Assembly (NCBI GenBank): GCA_001899065.1 | Contig: MKUZ01000026.1 | Span: 1-64,000, forward strand | Source: Devosia sp. 66-22 | Lineage (GTDB): Bacteria > Pseudomonadota > Alphaproteobacteria > Rhizobiales > Devosiaceae | Direction of reading: 5' to 3' | Length of the DNA: 64,000 bases | Shown here: piece after piece, positions 9,210 through 19,730 of the stretch | Numbering within the stretch: the stretch's first letter is position 1 | How the letters are laid out: each line of letters opens with the position of its first letter | Notes under the pieces: model-generated | The model's database searches: none | What the model was told of the DNA's origin: nothing | The model's input: the letters and a program-made list of their open reading frames with translations, nothing else | Program-made: the position numbers and the translations under genes

Positions 9210-9608
9210 TTAACCGCCAAGCGACTCGCTGGCGACGTTGATATACTTGCGGCCGGCTTCGGCGGCGAGCGTCACCGCCGGCTTGAGCTCCATATCGCCG
9301 CGTACCCGCGCCAGTTTCACCAACATGGGCAGGTTCATGCCAGCGATCACTTCGGCGTCGACCGTCTTCATCACCGAGATGGCGAGGTTGGATGGCGTGC
9401 CGCCGAACATGTCGGTGAGGATCACCACGCCCTCGCCGGTATTGGCCGTGCCGACGGCGTCGATGATGTCGTTGCGCCGCGCTTCCATGTCGTCGTCGGG
9501 GCCGATGCAGATCGTCTCGACCTGCTCCTGCGGACCCACGACATGTTCGAGTGCGGATTTGAATTCGACGGCGAGGGCGCCGTGCGTCACCAGAACCAGA
9601 CCAATCAT
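9210..9608 (-). CDS. manX: PTS EIIA component, mannose family
   Basis: The 132-aa EIIA-Man-type protein begins [11 protein letters not shown], with His9 as the phosphorylation site, then [12 protein letters not shown] and [11 protein letters not shown], all standard for the family. No IIB, IIC or IID genes accompany it, so a signalling role in the regulatory PTS is likely. It sits between hprK and ptsH. Confidence 0.92.
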   Translation of the reverse strand: MIGLVLVTHGALAVEFKSALEHVVGPQEQVETICIGPDDDMEARRNDIIDAVGTANTGEGVVILTDMFGGTPSNLAISVMKTVDAEVIAGMNLPMLVKLARVRGDMELKPAVTLAAEAGRKYINVASESLGG

Positions 9609-9676
9609 AGACTATCCCCTGACAGGTCCGCCCCGGACGTGAACGGCACGGAATTTCGCCCCGTGAGTCCGCTGAT

Positions 9677-10156
9677 TCAAGCGGTTTTTTTGCCGCGCCT
9701 CCGGGTTGGGCTAAGTACCCGCAGCGCCTCACGGATCAGTAGTACTTGGTGACGACTATCCACAATGCCAGCCCGCGGGACGGGGCATCGCGCAAGCGTG
9801 ATCCCCTCGAGCCTGGCAACGAGCGAATCCTCTTCCACCATGCGCTCGAGCGCATCCACGAGATCGACGACCAGATGCAGCGGCGCATGCGCCACGAAGG
9901 GCCGGCTGACGATGCCGCGGCCGCGCAGTTCGATCAGTCCCTCGATGGTCTTTGGCGCCCGCATCACGAGACCGGCGTCCGTTGCTTCGATATCGATGCG
10001 GTCGTCGGAGACGAGCTTTGCGGCTTCGCCGCGCATCTCCCATTCGTCGATGAGCTCAAGGGCGAGCAGCGACTTGCCCGCGCCGCTCGGTCCCCGCAGG
10101 ATCAGCCCGGTCGAGCCGAGCACGAGGCCGGTGGCATGGATGTTGGTCGCTGCCAT
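9677..10156 (-). CDS. hprK: HPr kinase/phosphorylase, short alphaproteobacterial form
   Basis: It phosphorylates or dephosphorylates the regulatory serine of HPr. The Walker A motif GPSGAGKS is at residues 22-29, and [12 protein letters not shown] matches the family signature. At 159 aa it contains only the catalytic domain; the N-terminal domain of Firmicute enzymes is absent, as usual in alphaproteobacteria. It starts 3 bp after the chvG stop and should be co-transcribed with chvI-chvG. Confidence 0.93.
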   Translation of the reverse strand: MAATNIHATGLVLGSTGLILRGPSGAGKSLLALELIDEWEMRGEAAKLVSDDRIDIEATDAGLVMRAPKTIEGLIELRGRGIVSRPFVAHAPLHLVVDLVDALERMVEEDSLVARLEGITLARCPVPRAGIVDSRHQVLLIREALRVLSPTRRRGKKTA

Positions 10157-10159
10157 TGC

Positions 10160-11950
10160 CTACTTCCTCGGTCGCTGGCCCTTCTCAATGGTGGCACGCG
10201 GCAGCACCACAGTGAAGACCGCGCCCGACCGGTCGCTGCGATTGGCGGCGCTGATGGTGCCGCGATGCGCATCGATGATCTGCTTGCTGATCGCGAGGCC
10301 CAGGCCCGAATGGTCGCCGAAATGCTCGCCGTCGGGGCGGTCGGTATAGAAGCGCTGGAAGATGCGCGAGATGTCGCCGCGGATGCCCGGGCCTTCGTCG
10401 GTGACGGTGGTGACGATGCGGTCCTCGTCGGTGCGGATGGCGACGGTCACCGTGCCGCCCTCGGGCGAAAAGCTCACCGCATTGTCAATCAGATTGTTGA
10501 CCACCTGCGCGAGACGGCTGTCATGGCCGAGCGCGGTCGCCGGGAACTTGCCGGTGCGGCTCTCCAGAACGACGTTCACCTTGCGTGAGGTCGCCAGGTC
10601 GTGCTGGATCGACACCATCGTCTCGGCGAGCTTTTCGACGTCGACCGGTTCGGCGCTTTCGCGCGCCAGCTCGGCGTCGAGGCGGCTCGCATTGGAGATG
10701 TCGGAAATCAGCCGGTCCAGCCGGCGCACATCGTGCTGGATGATGGCGTTGAGCCGCTCGCGGTCTTCCTCGCGCTTGGCGCGCGGCAGCGTCTCGACCG
10801 CCGAGCGCAGCGAGGTCAGCGGGTTCTTGAGCTCATGCGCGACGTCGGCGGCGAAGCGCTCGATGGCTTCGATGCGGTTGTAGAGCGAACTGGTCATCGA
10901 GCGCAGGGCGCGGCTCAGATGGCCCACTTCGTCGGTGCGGTAGGTGAAGTCTGGAATCTCCTCGCGCGAGGAGATGGACGACTGCACCTTCTCGGCGGCG
11001 GCCGCGAGGCGGCGCAGCGGACCGGCAATGGTGCCGGCAAGCAGCAGCGACAGGATGATGGTGACAGTGGCGGCAACGAGCGCAATGCGCAGCATGCCCC
11101 AGCGCTCGCTGGCCACGATCGAGTCGATCTCGCCCGGCTGGGTCGAGAGCAGCAGCACACCGACAGTGGCGCGCACGCGCTGCACCGGCACGGCGACGGA
11201 AATGACGAGCTGGTTGTCGGCGTCGACGCGCACCACGTCGGCCGGCGAGCCGTTGAGCGCCGCGGCGACCTCGGGGTAGCGGCGGCCCTCATTGGCACCG
11301 AATTCCTGGTAGGGCGGGAAATCGTCGCCCGGCACCCAGGAGAGGATCGAGGTCCACCAGTCGCCCCCGCTGGTGGCGATGGGCTTGCCGCGCAGCACTT
11401 CGCCGCGCGAATAGATCGAGGCGGAATCGAGGATCATGAAGCCCGACTGGTCGTAGATGCGGGCCCGCGTCTTGGTGGGCGTCACGAGGTTGCGCAGCAG
11501 CGGTGCCACGCGCTCGGGATTGATCGGAAATTCGAGGCTGGGGTCGAAATAGCTCAGCGGCGAGGCCGCCCCCAGCTTGAGCTCGAGCAGGCGCTCGGGG
11601 TCGACCTGGATCACGTCGCTGTCCACCGTCGCCGAGGCGGCGATGGCGGCAGCGATGATCTCGCCCTGAACGCGCAACGACTGCACGCGGGCATCGATCA
11701 GGCCCGCGCGCCACTGGTTGAGATAGACGATGCCCGTCACCAGCACCGCGAGCGCCACCAGGTTGAGCGTGATGATCCGCCAGGTGAGGCTGGAAAACAC
11801 CGTGAGGGCGAGGAGGCGCTGGATCGCCGAAACGACCCGGCCCGCCTCCGTCTTCACGGCGCCCCAGAACTGCGCCAGTCCGGCATTGCCGTGCCGCGGC
11901 GAGGCGGCCGACTTGCGCAGCCCTGGCAGATCCTGTCCGGTGACGGCCAT
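10160..11950 (-). CDS. chvG: Sensor histidine kinase ChvG (ExoS)
   Basis: This inner-membrane kinase of the acid/envelope-stress two-component system has 596 aa. It has TM1 at about 58-77, a periplasmic sensing domain of about 200 residues, TM2 at about 286-308, a HAMP domain, the H box DVAHELKNPLTS with His372, an N box NNLIDNAVSFSPEGG and G boxes DEGPGI and HSGLGLAISKQI. It is 6 bp downstream of chvI. In rhizobia ChvG/ChvI governs succinoglycan, motility and adaptation to acid; that role is inferred here. Confidence 0.95.
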   Translation of the reverse strand: MAVTGQDLPGLRKSAASPRHGNAGLAQFWGAVKTEAGRVVSAIQRLLALTVFSSLTWRIITLNLVALAVLVTGIVYLNQWRAGLIDARVQSLRVQGEIIAAAIAASATVDSDVIQVDPERLLELKLGAASPLSYFDPSLEFPINPERVAPLLRNLVTPTKTRARIYDQSGFMILDSASIYSRGEVLRGKPIATSGGDWWTSILSWVPGDDFPPYQEFGANEGRRYPEVAAALNGSPADVVRVDADNQLVISVAVPVQRVRATVGVLLLSTQPGEIDSIVASERWGMLRIALVAATVTIILSLLLAGTIAGPLRRLAAAAEKVQSSISSREEIPDFTYRTDEVGHLSRALRSMTSSLYNRIEAIERFAADVAHELKNPLTSLRSAVETLPRAKREEDRERLNAIIQHDVRRLDRLISDISNASRLDAELARESAEPVDVEKLAETMVSIQHDLATSRKVNVVLESRTGKFPATALGHDSRLAQVVNNLIDNAVSFSPEGGTVTVAIRTDEDRIVTTVTDEGPGIRGDISRIFQRFYTDRPDGEHFGDHSGLGLAISKQIIDAHRGTISAANRSDRSGAVFTVVLPRATIEKGQRPRK

Positions 11951-11956
11951 GGGACC

Positions 11957-12667
11957 TTATTGTTCCTTGAAGCGGTAGCCGACGCCGTAGAGCGTTTCGA
12001 TCATCTCGAACTCGTCGTCGACTGCCTTGAACTTCTTGCGCAGCCGCTTGATGTGGCTGTCGATGGTGCGGTCGTCCACATAGACCTGGTCGTCATAGGC
12101 GGCATCCATCAGCGCGTTGCGCGATTTCACGACGCCCGGACGGAGCGCGAGCGCCTGCAGGATCAGGAACTCGGTGACGGTCAGCGTCACACGCTGGCCC
12201 TTCCAGGTGCAGGTGTGGCGTTCTTCATCCATCACCAGATTGCCGCGCTCGATGAGCGCCTTGCCCGGCTGCGGCTCGGCGGTGGTGCCGGCCTGGCCGT
12301 CGCGCGGGGCGGAACGGCGAAGGATGGATTTGACGCGCTCGACCAGCAGGCGCTGGCTGAACGGCTTCTTGATGAAGTCGTCGGCGCCCATTTTGAGGCC
12401 GAACAGCTCGTCGATCTCCTCGTCCTTCGACGTGAGGAAGATCACCGGCAGATCCGACTTCTGGCGGAGGCGGCGGAGCAGCTCCATCCCGTCCATGCGC
12501 GGCATCTTGATGTCGAGAATGGCGAGGTCGGGCTTGTCCGAGGTGAGCCCCTCAAGGCCCGAGGCACCATCGGTATAGGTGGAAACGTTGTACCCCTCGG
12601 CCTCGAGCGTCAGCGACACGGAGGTGAGGATGTTGCGGTCATCGTCCACCAGGGCGATCTTAGGCAT
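11957..12667 (-). CDS. chvI: Response regulator ChvI, OmpR family
   Basis: The 236-aa protein has a receiver domain (phospho-Asp52 in [13 protein letters not shown], acidic pocket VDDD at 7-10, Lys in FIKKPFSQ) and a C-terminal OmpR winged helix (about 135-232: [35 protein letters not shown]). It is the first gene of the chvI-chvG-hprK-manX-ptsH-ahcY run and is divergent from pckA, the order conserved in Hyphomicrobiales. Confidence 0.96.
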   Translation of the reverse strand: MPKIALVDDDRNILTSVSLTLEAEGYNVSTYTDGASGLEGLTSDKPDLAILDIKMPRMDGMELLRRLRQKSDLPVIFLTSKDEEIDELFGLKMGADDFIKKPFSQRLLVERVKSILRRSAPRDGQAGTTAEPQPGKALIERGNLVMDEERHTCTWKGQRVTLTVTEFLILQALALRPGVVKSRNALMDAAYDDQVYVDDRTIDSHIKRLRKKFKAVDDEFEMIETLYGVGYRFKEQ

Positions 12668-12919
12668 CCAAGTCCCTTTCTATTGGGTCAGTTGGCACTC
12701 GGCCGGGCCTGCCAAATGTGGCGGAACGAGATTGCCACAATTGCGCATAAAGTAAGGCGCCCAACCGTTGTACACTAGACGGTCCTGCGTCGCCATTCCT
12801 TGGGCGGCCTTGCCTTTTTTCCTAGAACTTCCGTCCTACGACCGATTGCCCTCTGTCCCCGCAACGGGCGCATCTCCTAGTGGTTGCGCATCGTCACGAG
12901 GGATTTTGTAGAGGTCGAA

Positions 12920-14467
<1,548 letters not shown>

Positions 14468-14477
14468 AACCCGCAGC

Positions 14478-14525
14478 AAAGCCCCCTCATCCGGCGGTCC
14501 TTGTCGACGCCGGGTGAGGGGCTTT
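14478..14525 (+). terminator. Rho-independent terminator after pckA
   Basis: A long, nearly perfect stem (AAAGCCCC-CTCA... pairing with ...TGAGGGGCTTT) lies 11 bp past the pckA stop and ends in CTTTCTG. Confidence 0.75.
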
Positions 14526-14553
14526 CTGCTGTCCGGCGCCACCGGGCGGGCAA

Positions 14554-14575
14554 CAAAAAACCCGCTTGCGCGGGT
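14554..14575 (-). terminator. Rho-independent terminator of the SleB gene
   Basis: Read on the minus strand, ACCCGC-GCAA-GCGGGT is followed by a T run, 27 bp past the cell wall hydrolase stop. This is a textbook terminator. Confidence 0.8.
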
Positions 14576-14602
14576 CCGGTCGTCTCGCTCAGCCGGCTGG
14601 CC

Positions 14603-15463
14603 TCAGTTCGCGTAGAACACGTGCGAGCCGATGGTGGCGACGCGGTCGAACTTGTTGGACCAGCTCGGGGCCACGGCGGTGGTGTGGTAGTACAGCGCGT
14701 CGTTGGGCACCACGCCCGGACGATCGCCGACCTGGAACTCGCGGAACGCCACCTGCGCCATCCTGGTGGCCCGGCTCCAGGCGCCCGCTTCGGTGCCGAA
14801 ATCCGACCGGCCGTCGCAGGCGAAGGTGAACTGGCATTTGTAGCGGCCCTTGTCGGCGTTCTGGAACACCACGCCGCACAGCGTCGTCGGGAATTTCTTG
14901 CTCATCGCGCGGTTGATGATGACGTTGGCGACGGCCCACTGGCCGGCTTCGCTCTCGCCGCGCGCCTCGTGGTAGATCGCCTGCGTCAGGCAGAGCTGCT
15001 CGTCCTTGGAAAGCTTGAGCTTCTTGCCGGTCGGCACGAATTTCTTCTGCGCATAGACCTCGAGCATGTCGCCATTAAGCGCCGGCTGCGAAGTCATGGT
15101 GTCGATGGCGTCGAGCGCCAGATTGGTGCCGCGCGTCCGGTCGATATAGCTCAGCAGCACGTCCTGGGTGAGCTCGGCGGGCGCGGCGTCGAAGCCGCTG
15201 AAGGTCTTGAGCTCCTGCTGGCGCTTCACATAGGCGGCGAGCAGGTCGTTGGTGAGTTCGGGCTGCACCGCCGAGAACGAGCCGCGCAGCGCCACGGGCG
15301 GCGGCGCGAGACGGGAGGCGGCGAGTTCAGGCGTGAGTTCGGCCGGCGTGACATAGGCGACGGTGAGGTCCTGGGCTGCGGCAGACGTGACAAAACCCAT
15401 GAGCGCGGCAGCGCCCACGGCCATGACAGTCACCAGCGCGCGAGGTAGCGCGTTCGCCCTCAA
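14603..15463 (-). CDS. Cell wall hydrolase, SleB family
   Basis: This exported peptidoglycan hydrolase carries a C-terminal SleB (Hydrolase_2) domain: CLTQAIYHEARGESE with the catalytic Glu, AVANVIINRA, CQFTFACDG and DALYYHTTAV. I prefer the TTG start at 15463, preceded by AAGGA. It gives a clean signal peptide (MRANALPRALVTVMAV... cut after AAAQ) and 286 aa. A GTG at 15529 would add a hydrophilic 22-residue leader. The middle is rich in repeated ELT-type segments (PAELTPEL, QPELTNDL, PAELTQDV) of unknown role. Confidence 0.9.
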   Translation of the reverse strand: MRANALPRALVTVMAVGAAALMGFVTSAAAQDLTVAYVTPAELTPELAASRLAPPPVALRGSFSAVQPELTNDLLAAYVKRQQELKTFSGFDAAPAELTQDVLLSYIDRTRGTNLALDAIDTMTSQPALNGDMLEVYAQKKFVPTGKKLKLSKDEQLCLTQAIYHEARGESEAGQWAVANVIINRAMSKKFPTTLCGVVFQNADKGRYKCQFTFACDGRSDFGTEAGAWSRATRMAQVAFREFQVGDRPGVVPNDALYYHTTAVAPSWSNKFDRVATIGSHVFYAN

Positions 15464-15715
15464 TCCCCCGTCCTTCCCCCGGACTCGCCCCCTTGGCGTC
15501 CCGGCTTCTTGGCCGATTAGCGGAGGCACCCTAGACGAGCTTTTCCGCCGATGGAACCGAAATTTACCAGGATTTAACCATACTTCTTAGGTTCCTAAAG
15601 TGAGGTTAACGGCTCCCCTGGCGACGGGAAAGCCCTGATTTTGCTGAGATTTCGGGGTGGTGACCGGCGCCTTGCCCGATCGCGGCACAGTTAATTCAAA
15701 TTGCGCCTAAACGCC

Positions 15716-16387
15716 TCACGCCACCGGTGTGGCGAAGGCCGTCGCGCGCAACTCATGGAGCGACCCCATGACTGCCCGGCAGAGGGCGCGGACCTCGTCG
15801 GTGGGCTGCACAAGATCGGGCACCATCACCGTCTGCATGCCCGACGCGCTGGCGGCCCGCACGCCCATCAGCGAATCCTCGATGGCAAGGCACGCGCCCG
15901 GCGCGAGCCCCAGACGCCTGGCGGCGAGCAAATAGGGCTCGGGATCGGGCTTGGGATTGGCCACGTCGTCGCGGGTAACGATCGTCTCGAACATCTCGAG
16001 CAGCCCTGCCGTGCCCAGATGCCCGAAGGCGTGCGGCGCCCGCGACGAGGTGGCAACCGCCATGGGGATGCGGCGCTGCCGGAGCTCGCCGAGAAGTTCG
16101 GGCACCCCGGCCTTGACCGGCACCGCCTCGGCCATCCGCCCCTTCATCAGGCGGCGACATTCGGCGTCGAACTGCGAATAGGGGAAGCTGGCGCCATAGG
16201 CCTCGACCAGCAGCGCGCTGGTCGCCTCGTGGCTCGCCCCCACCATGCTCAGATGGATGTCGTCGGTCATGGTGAAGCCGAGGGTGCGGCTCACATCCCA
16301 GACGATGTCGCGGAACACCAGCTCGGTGTCGAGCAGCGTGCCGTCCATGTCGAACACCACGGCGGCGAAGGGGGAGAGGCGGCTCAT
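15716..16387 (-). CDS. HAD-family phosphatase, subfamily IA
   Basis: The 223-aa cytosolic haloacid dehalogenase-like hydrolase has catalytic Asp13 and Asp15 in VFDMDGTLLDTE, motif II VATSSR, and motifs III/IV in NPKPDPEPYL and CLAIEDSLMGVRAA. It resembles beta-phosphoglucomutase-like phosphatases; the substrate is unknown. The ATG at 16387 is preferred over the GTG at 16423 because the fold starts there. Confidence 0.88.
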   Translation of the reverse strand: MSRLSPFAAVVFDMDGTLLDTELVFRDIVWDVSRTLGFTMTDDIHLSMVGASHEATSALLVEAYGASFPYSQFDAECRRLMKGRMAEAVPVKAGVPELLGELRQRRIPMAVATSSRAPHAFGHLGTAGLLEMFETIVTRDDVANPKPDPEPYLLAARRLGLAPGACLAIEDSLMGVRAASASGMQTVMVPDLVQPTDEVRALCRAVMGSLHELRATAFATPVA

Positions 16388-16425
16388 GGCGGGCGTGTAG
16401 TGCGATTTGGCGGCGGGCGCCACCG

Positions 16426-16959
16426 CTATTGCGCGGCGACCAGCGCGATCGGCACGTCGAAGCTCGTCTGCTCGTCGGCCTGCGTGTCGTGCACGGTAAA
16501 GCGCAGCGTGTAGTCGCCCGGCGGGAAGGAGCTCAGCGTCGCCGAAAAGCTCAGATGCATCTCGAGCGGGCGGTGCTCGAACACCTCCGAACGGCTCCAG
16601 AAGCCGATCTGGTTGGCCCGCACCGCCCCGCTGCCGTCGACCAGCGCCAGGTCGGCGCTGAGCTCGCGCACATAGCCGCCATCGGCCCGCGGCGTGACGC
16701 CGTAGCCATAGAGCTCGGCATAGACGGTGACCGCCTCGTCGGGCTTGAAGCTCTTGCCGGCGCGCCGGTCGAACTGGCCGAAGCCCGCAGGCGTGCTATC
16801 GACAAGCGTCGCGTTGCGCACGCTGAGCGGCAGCTCGTCCCAGACCGCCACCAGCGCCTCGCGCACCGCGTCATAAGCGGTGAGGCTGGTCTGTGCGGTG
16901 GCGGGCAGGGGCACGAGCAGCGTCAAGGCGCCCAGCGCGGCAATGAGAAGCTGCCTCAC
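16426..16959 (-). CDS. Hypothetical exported protein
   Basis: The GTG at 16959 has a good ribosome site (GGAG, 7 nt spacing) and gives a 177-aa protein with a clear signal peptide (LLIAALGALTLLVPLPATAQ). The mature part is beta-rich (DEAVTVYAELYGYGV, PLEMHLSFSATLSSFPPGDY, LRFTVHDTQ), suggesting a periplasmic immunoglobulin-like or lectin-like fold. The frame is open for another 360 bp upstream, but that part looks non-coding. Function unknown. Confidence 0.75.
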   Translation of the reverse strand: MRQLLIAALGALTLLVPLPATAQTSLTAYDAVREALVAVWDELPLSVRNATLVDSTPAGFGQFDRRAGKSFKPDEAVTVYAELYGYGVTPRADGGYVRELSADLALVDGSGAVRANQIGFWSRSEVFEHRPLEMHLSFSATLSSFPPGDYTLRFTVHDTQADEQTSFDVPIALVAAQ

Positions 16960-17144
16960 TCGATTACTCCATCTCTCGCGCCGCGGGGGGAGTATGAGCC
17001 GAGGACCGTGATGAGAACAAGACGCTGGCCATGGCTTTGGCCTCCTCGGGTTGGGGATTCCGGAAAGGAAGGCGAGCGGAAGCCCCTGACCGGGCTCGAC
17101 CGGTCGCTCGATGGGGATGCTCTTGCCCTTTCGGGTAAAGAGCT

Positions 17145-17211
17145 GCAGCGGCGAGGCTGGGCCTCGACGCGGGTAGTCCGCAAACATTGAGGCTCGTCGC
17201 CTCGCCGCTGC
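17145..17211. repeat. Long-range inverted repeat, possible structured RNA
   Basis: GCAGCGGCGAGGC at 17145-17157 and its exact complement at 17199-17211 enclose 41 nt. There is no T run after it, so it is not an evident terminator. It could be a small RNA stem or an old mobile-element end. Confidence 0.4.
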
Positions 17212-17605
17212 GATCCGGGCGCTCGGACGGTCAGAGGGGAGAGGTGGCTGCCTTGAGTGCTGGCGCGGCGCCGCTCTGGAGGGATGGGGCGACGATCCGC
17301 CCATCCGCTCCGCGATGGACACCGATCATGGTGCCCACCTGCGCCGGACCCCGGGCCAGGGAATGCCCGCACGATCCGCTCTGTCCCGCCGGGTGCGAGG
17401 CGACCCCCGCACCACCCGGCCCTGCGCCCCCGCCCGTTCGTCTCGAGTCGCTCGATGAGGGCGCAGTGGGGAGATAATACCACCGCTGGAAGCGACGGGG
17501 ATAAGTGGGAGAAATAAGTCCGGAGAGGCCAGGATTCTCAGGGCGTTGCGGAGACAAATCTTGGTCCCCAAACGGCTGCCAGCATCGTCAAGTTCGCCCA
17601 AGCCG

Positions 17606-17636
17606 TCCACGTGAACGGATTCTTAGTTCACGTGGA
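17606..17636. repeat. Inverted repeat upstream of the ATPase/TOPRIM module
   Basis: TCCACGTGAAC, 9 nt, GTTCACGTGGA form perfect 11-bp arms containing CACGTG. It lies 77 bp upstream of the ATPase start and could be an operator for the module or a terminator; there is no T run. Confidence 0.4.
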
Positions 17637-17712
17637 ACGATACTTTGCCAAGGTCTTTGACTAGTCGAGCGCCCACCTCTACAGAGTTTGCGCACCCAAC
17701 CGAGCACCGCGA

Positions 17713-18957
17713 TTGCTTCGTTCAATAGAAATCAAGCGCTTCAAATCGATTGTAAATCAGTCGGTTAGCTTTGGTCGCGTAAATTTGTTTGTCGGGGGGA
17801 ACGGTTCGGGCAAGTCCAATCTACTCGAGGCGCTTGGAATGGTCAGCGCCGCCCTGGGGAGGGGGATTACCGATATCGACCTCGTCGCAAAGGGTATCCG
17901 TCTGTCACCACCGTCGCTCTTCAAATCGGCCTTCAAGAATCGCGACCTACCACGAACGTTTAGATTAGAAAGTCATTTCACAAACGACGTGACGTACTCA
18001 TTTGACGCCGTCTCGTCCGAAACGGCGACATCTCTTTCCTTCCACTCAGAACGAGCTACTTGGAATGAGAAGTCCGTTTTTGGTCGAAGCGGCAATGGTG
18101 CCACTGTCGACGGTGCTAGTCTGCCCGCTAGGCCCATTGCGTCGCGGGGCATGTATGACCAAGTGCGGTCCCTTGTCCCATTTCCTACCCCGGTGGTTGA
18201 AGCGCTTGATTCATTTGGTTCATATGCGATCTACTCGCCGCAGACGGAGTTCCTGCGAGGCACAGAAGTAGGGACTGCCCAACAGCCGCCCGTTGGATTG
18301 CATGGGGAGGGGCTACCGCAAGCGATGGCGTCGCTGCTATCGGACTGGGGATCCGCAGAGCCCAAACGTAAGAGCTGGATAGACGAAATATTCAATCTGG
18401 TTTGGTCAACCGGCTGGACCAATCAGTTTGGAGTTGGTTCCCCGGGCGCACTGCAAATGTCCACCCAGATAAAGACTGGTGACCAGACGCTGTACTTCCG
18501 CGACCGGTTCATGCATGCCGAGCGAAACCGCGTAACCGCCTATGACGCTAGTGAGGGCGTCCTGTTTTTGACATTCATGGTCATTTTGCTGGCCCACAAG
18601 GAAGCCCCGCCAATATTCGCACTAGACAACGTCGACAGTGCGTTGAATCCCCGGATGACCCAGTACGCCGTTTCTAGCATCGTCGACTTGACTAAGGAGA
18701 GTGAGCATTCGCGCGAACGTCAGGTGTTTATGACGAGCCACAATCCGACAGCCATGGATGCGATTGACATCTTCGATGACGCGACGCGCATATTCACGGT
18801 CTCACGTGGGCAGGACGGCTATTCTCAGGTAACCCGCATACGGCCTCCAGACGGACTTACGCGCGAACAGTGGATTGCCAAAAAGGCAGGGCGATCAATG
18901 TCCGAATTGTGGCTCGCGGGGGAGATTCCAGGTGCATTGGGCGAGGTTCGTTTTTGA
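17713..18957 (+). CDS. AAA ATPase (AAA15/AAA21, OLD/RecF-like) of a putative defence module
   Basis: The 414-aa protein has an SMC/ABC-type ATPase fold. N-terminal LRSIEIKRFKSIVN is typical of the group. Walker A is GGNGSGKS at 28-35, the signature is ASEG at 279-282, the Walker B region is IFALDNVDSALNP (301-313), and TSHNP is at 341-345. At Walker B the residue after Asp305 is Asn306, where many relatives have the catalytic Glu. TTG start, as dictated by homology. The base composition is visibly AT-richer and the codon choice less biased than neighbours, indicating transfer. Its TGA overlaps the TTG of the TOPRIM-like gene. Such ATPase plus TOPRIM pairs act in phage defence (AbiL, PARIS, OLD-type); assignment to one of these is not possible by eye. 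Confidence 0.85.
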   Translation: MLRSIEIKRFKSIVNQSVSFGRVNLFVGGNGSGKSNLLEALGMVSAALGRGITDIDLVAKGIRLSPPSLFKSAFKNRDLPRTFRLESHFTNDVTYSFDAVSSETATSLSFHSERATWNEKSVFGRSGNGATVDGASLPARPIASRGMYDQVRSLVPFPTPVVEALDSFGSYAIYSPQTEFLRGTEVGTAQQPPVGLHGEGLPQAMASLLSDWGSAEPKRKSWIDEIFNLVWSTGWTNQFGVGSPGALQMSTQIKTGDQTLYFRDRFMHAERNRVTAYDASEGVLFLTFMVILLAHKEAPPIFALDNVDSALNPRMTQYAVSSIVDLTKESEHSRERQVFMTSHNPTAMDAIDIFDDATRIFTVSRGQDGYSQVTRIRPPDGLTREQWIAKKAGRSMSELWLAGEIPGALGEVRF

Positions 18958-19676
18958 CTGCAGTTCGGGTAGGTTTGGTCAGCGAGGGTAAGACGGACTT
19001 CGAGATTGTCCGCTGGGCGATAGGTGAGGCGCTGGCCACTGAGGGCATAGATGCCGATTTCTTACCTCTGCAGCCTGTCCCTGATCGAACGAGTGGCACA
19101 CACTCGGGGGGCGGCTGGCATACGGTCTACCAATGGTGCCTAAGAAACGACGCCGTCGCTAGAAAGAGATTTTTTGGCGGAGGGCTGTTTGCTGGCGTTA
19201 GTGATGATGTAGACATACTAATCGTTCACATAGATGGTGATATTCACCAAGTATTCCTAGCAGTGTTTCCTGGTCGAGAAATTTGTTCTGCGGAGCCTTC
19301 AGAATATTCTGTCGAGCCAACCCAGACGTTTGCCTTCTGTACCGAAATACTGAAGAACTGGATGTACGGGGCGCAAGGAAGGGCTGAGGATGACCATACC
19401 TTCCCGGCCCCAGTGGTCATGGCAAGCGAAGCCTGGCTAATTGGCGGATTAGGTTTTCACGATCAGCCTGACACGATCGCAGCGCCAAAAGAAGCTTTTG
19501 CTAGATTGTGGTTGCTGAGCCAGGGACGCCCTGTCCCACCCACCATACGAAAGCTCAAGCGCCATGCATCTGTGATAAAGGTGGCGATTGAGGGCAAGAC
19601 AGCAGATTTGTCATTCGCCGACAAGACTGCGGCCTTCATTCATGCTGTGAACACCATTCGAGCATATGCCCGGTAG
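18954..19676 (+). CDS. TOPRIM-like nuclease/effector partner of the ATPase
   Basis: The 240-aa protein starts with a TTG that overlaps the ATPase stop (TTGA), so the two are translationally coupled. N-terminal VRVGLVSEGKTDFEIV (Glu11) and a later IVHIDGD (Asp94, Asp96) match the Glu then DxD order of TOPRIM folds seen in RloB/DUF4276/DUF4435-type effectors. The rest (NWMYGAQGRAEDDHTFPAP, VMASEAWLIG) fits no family I can name firmly. It is AT-rich like its partner. Role inferred: a nuclease or tRNA/DNA-cutting effector controlled by the ATPase. Confidence 0.75.
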   Translation: MTAVRVGLVSEGKTDFEIVRWAIGEALATEGIDADFLPLQPVPDRTSGTHSGGGWHTVYQWCLRNDAVARKRFFGGGLFAGVSDDVDILIVHIDGDIHQVFLAVFPGREICSAEPSEYSVEPTQTFAFCTEILKNWMYGAQGRAEDDHTFPAPVVMASEAWLIGGLGFHDQPDTIAAPKEAFARLWLLSQGRPVPPTIRKLKRHASVIKVAIEGKTADLSFADKTAAFIHAVNTIRAYAR

Positions 19677-19730
19677 CTGCAGTACGAGCCTATCAGTCCA
19701 GTCGCGTTACGCGCCGAGAGTTCGCTACTC

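Larger units (their letters stand above)
16960..17712. other. 753-bp gap with no convincing gene
   Basis: No ORF here has a family signal or a good start. The first half is high-GC like the chromosome and contains a 13-bp perfect inverted repeat (17145-17157 with 17199-17211). From about 17480 the sequence becomes AT-richer and leads into the ATPase/TOPRIM module; a second inverted repeat lies at 17606-17636. Confidence 0.6.

Noticed and set aside
10601-12778. 725-aa plus-strand frame
   Set aside because: It lies antisense to chvG-chvI, which are unmistakable on the minus strand.
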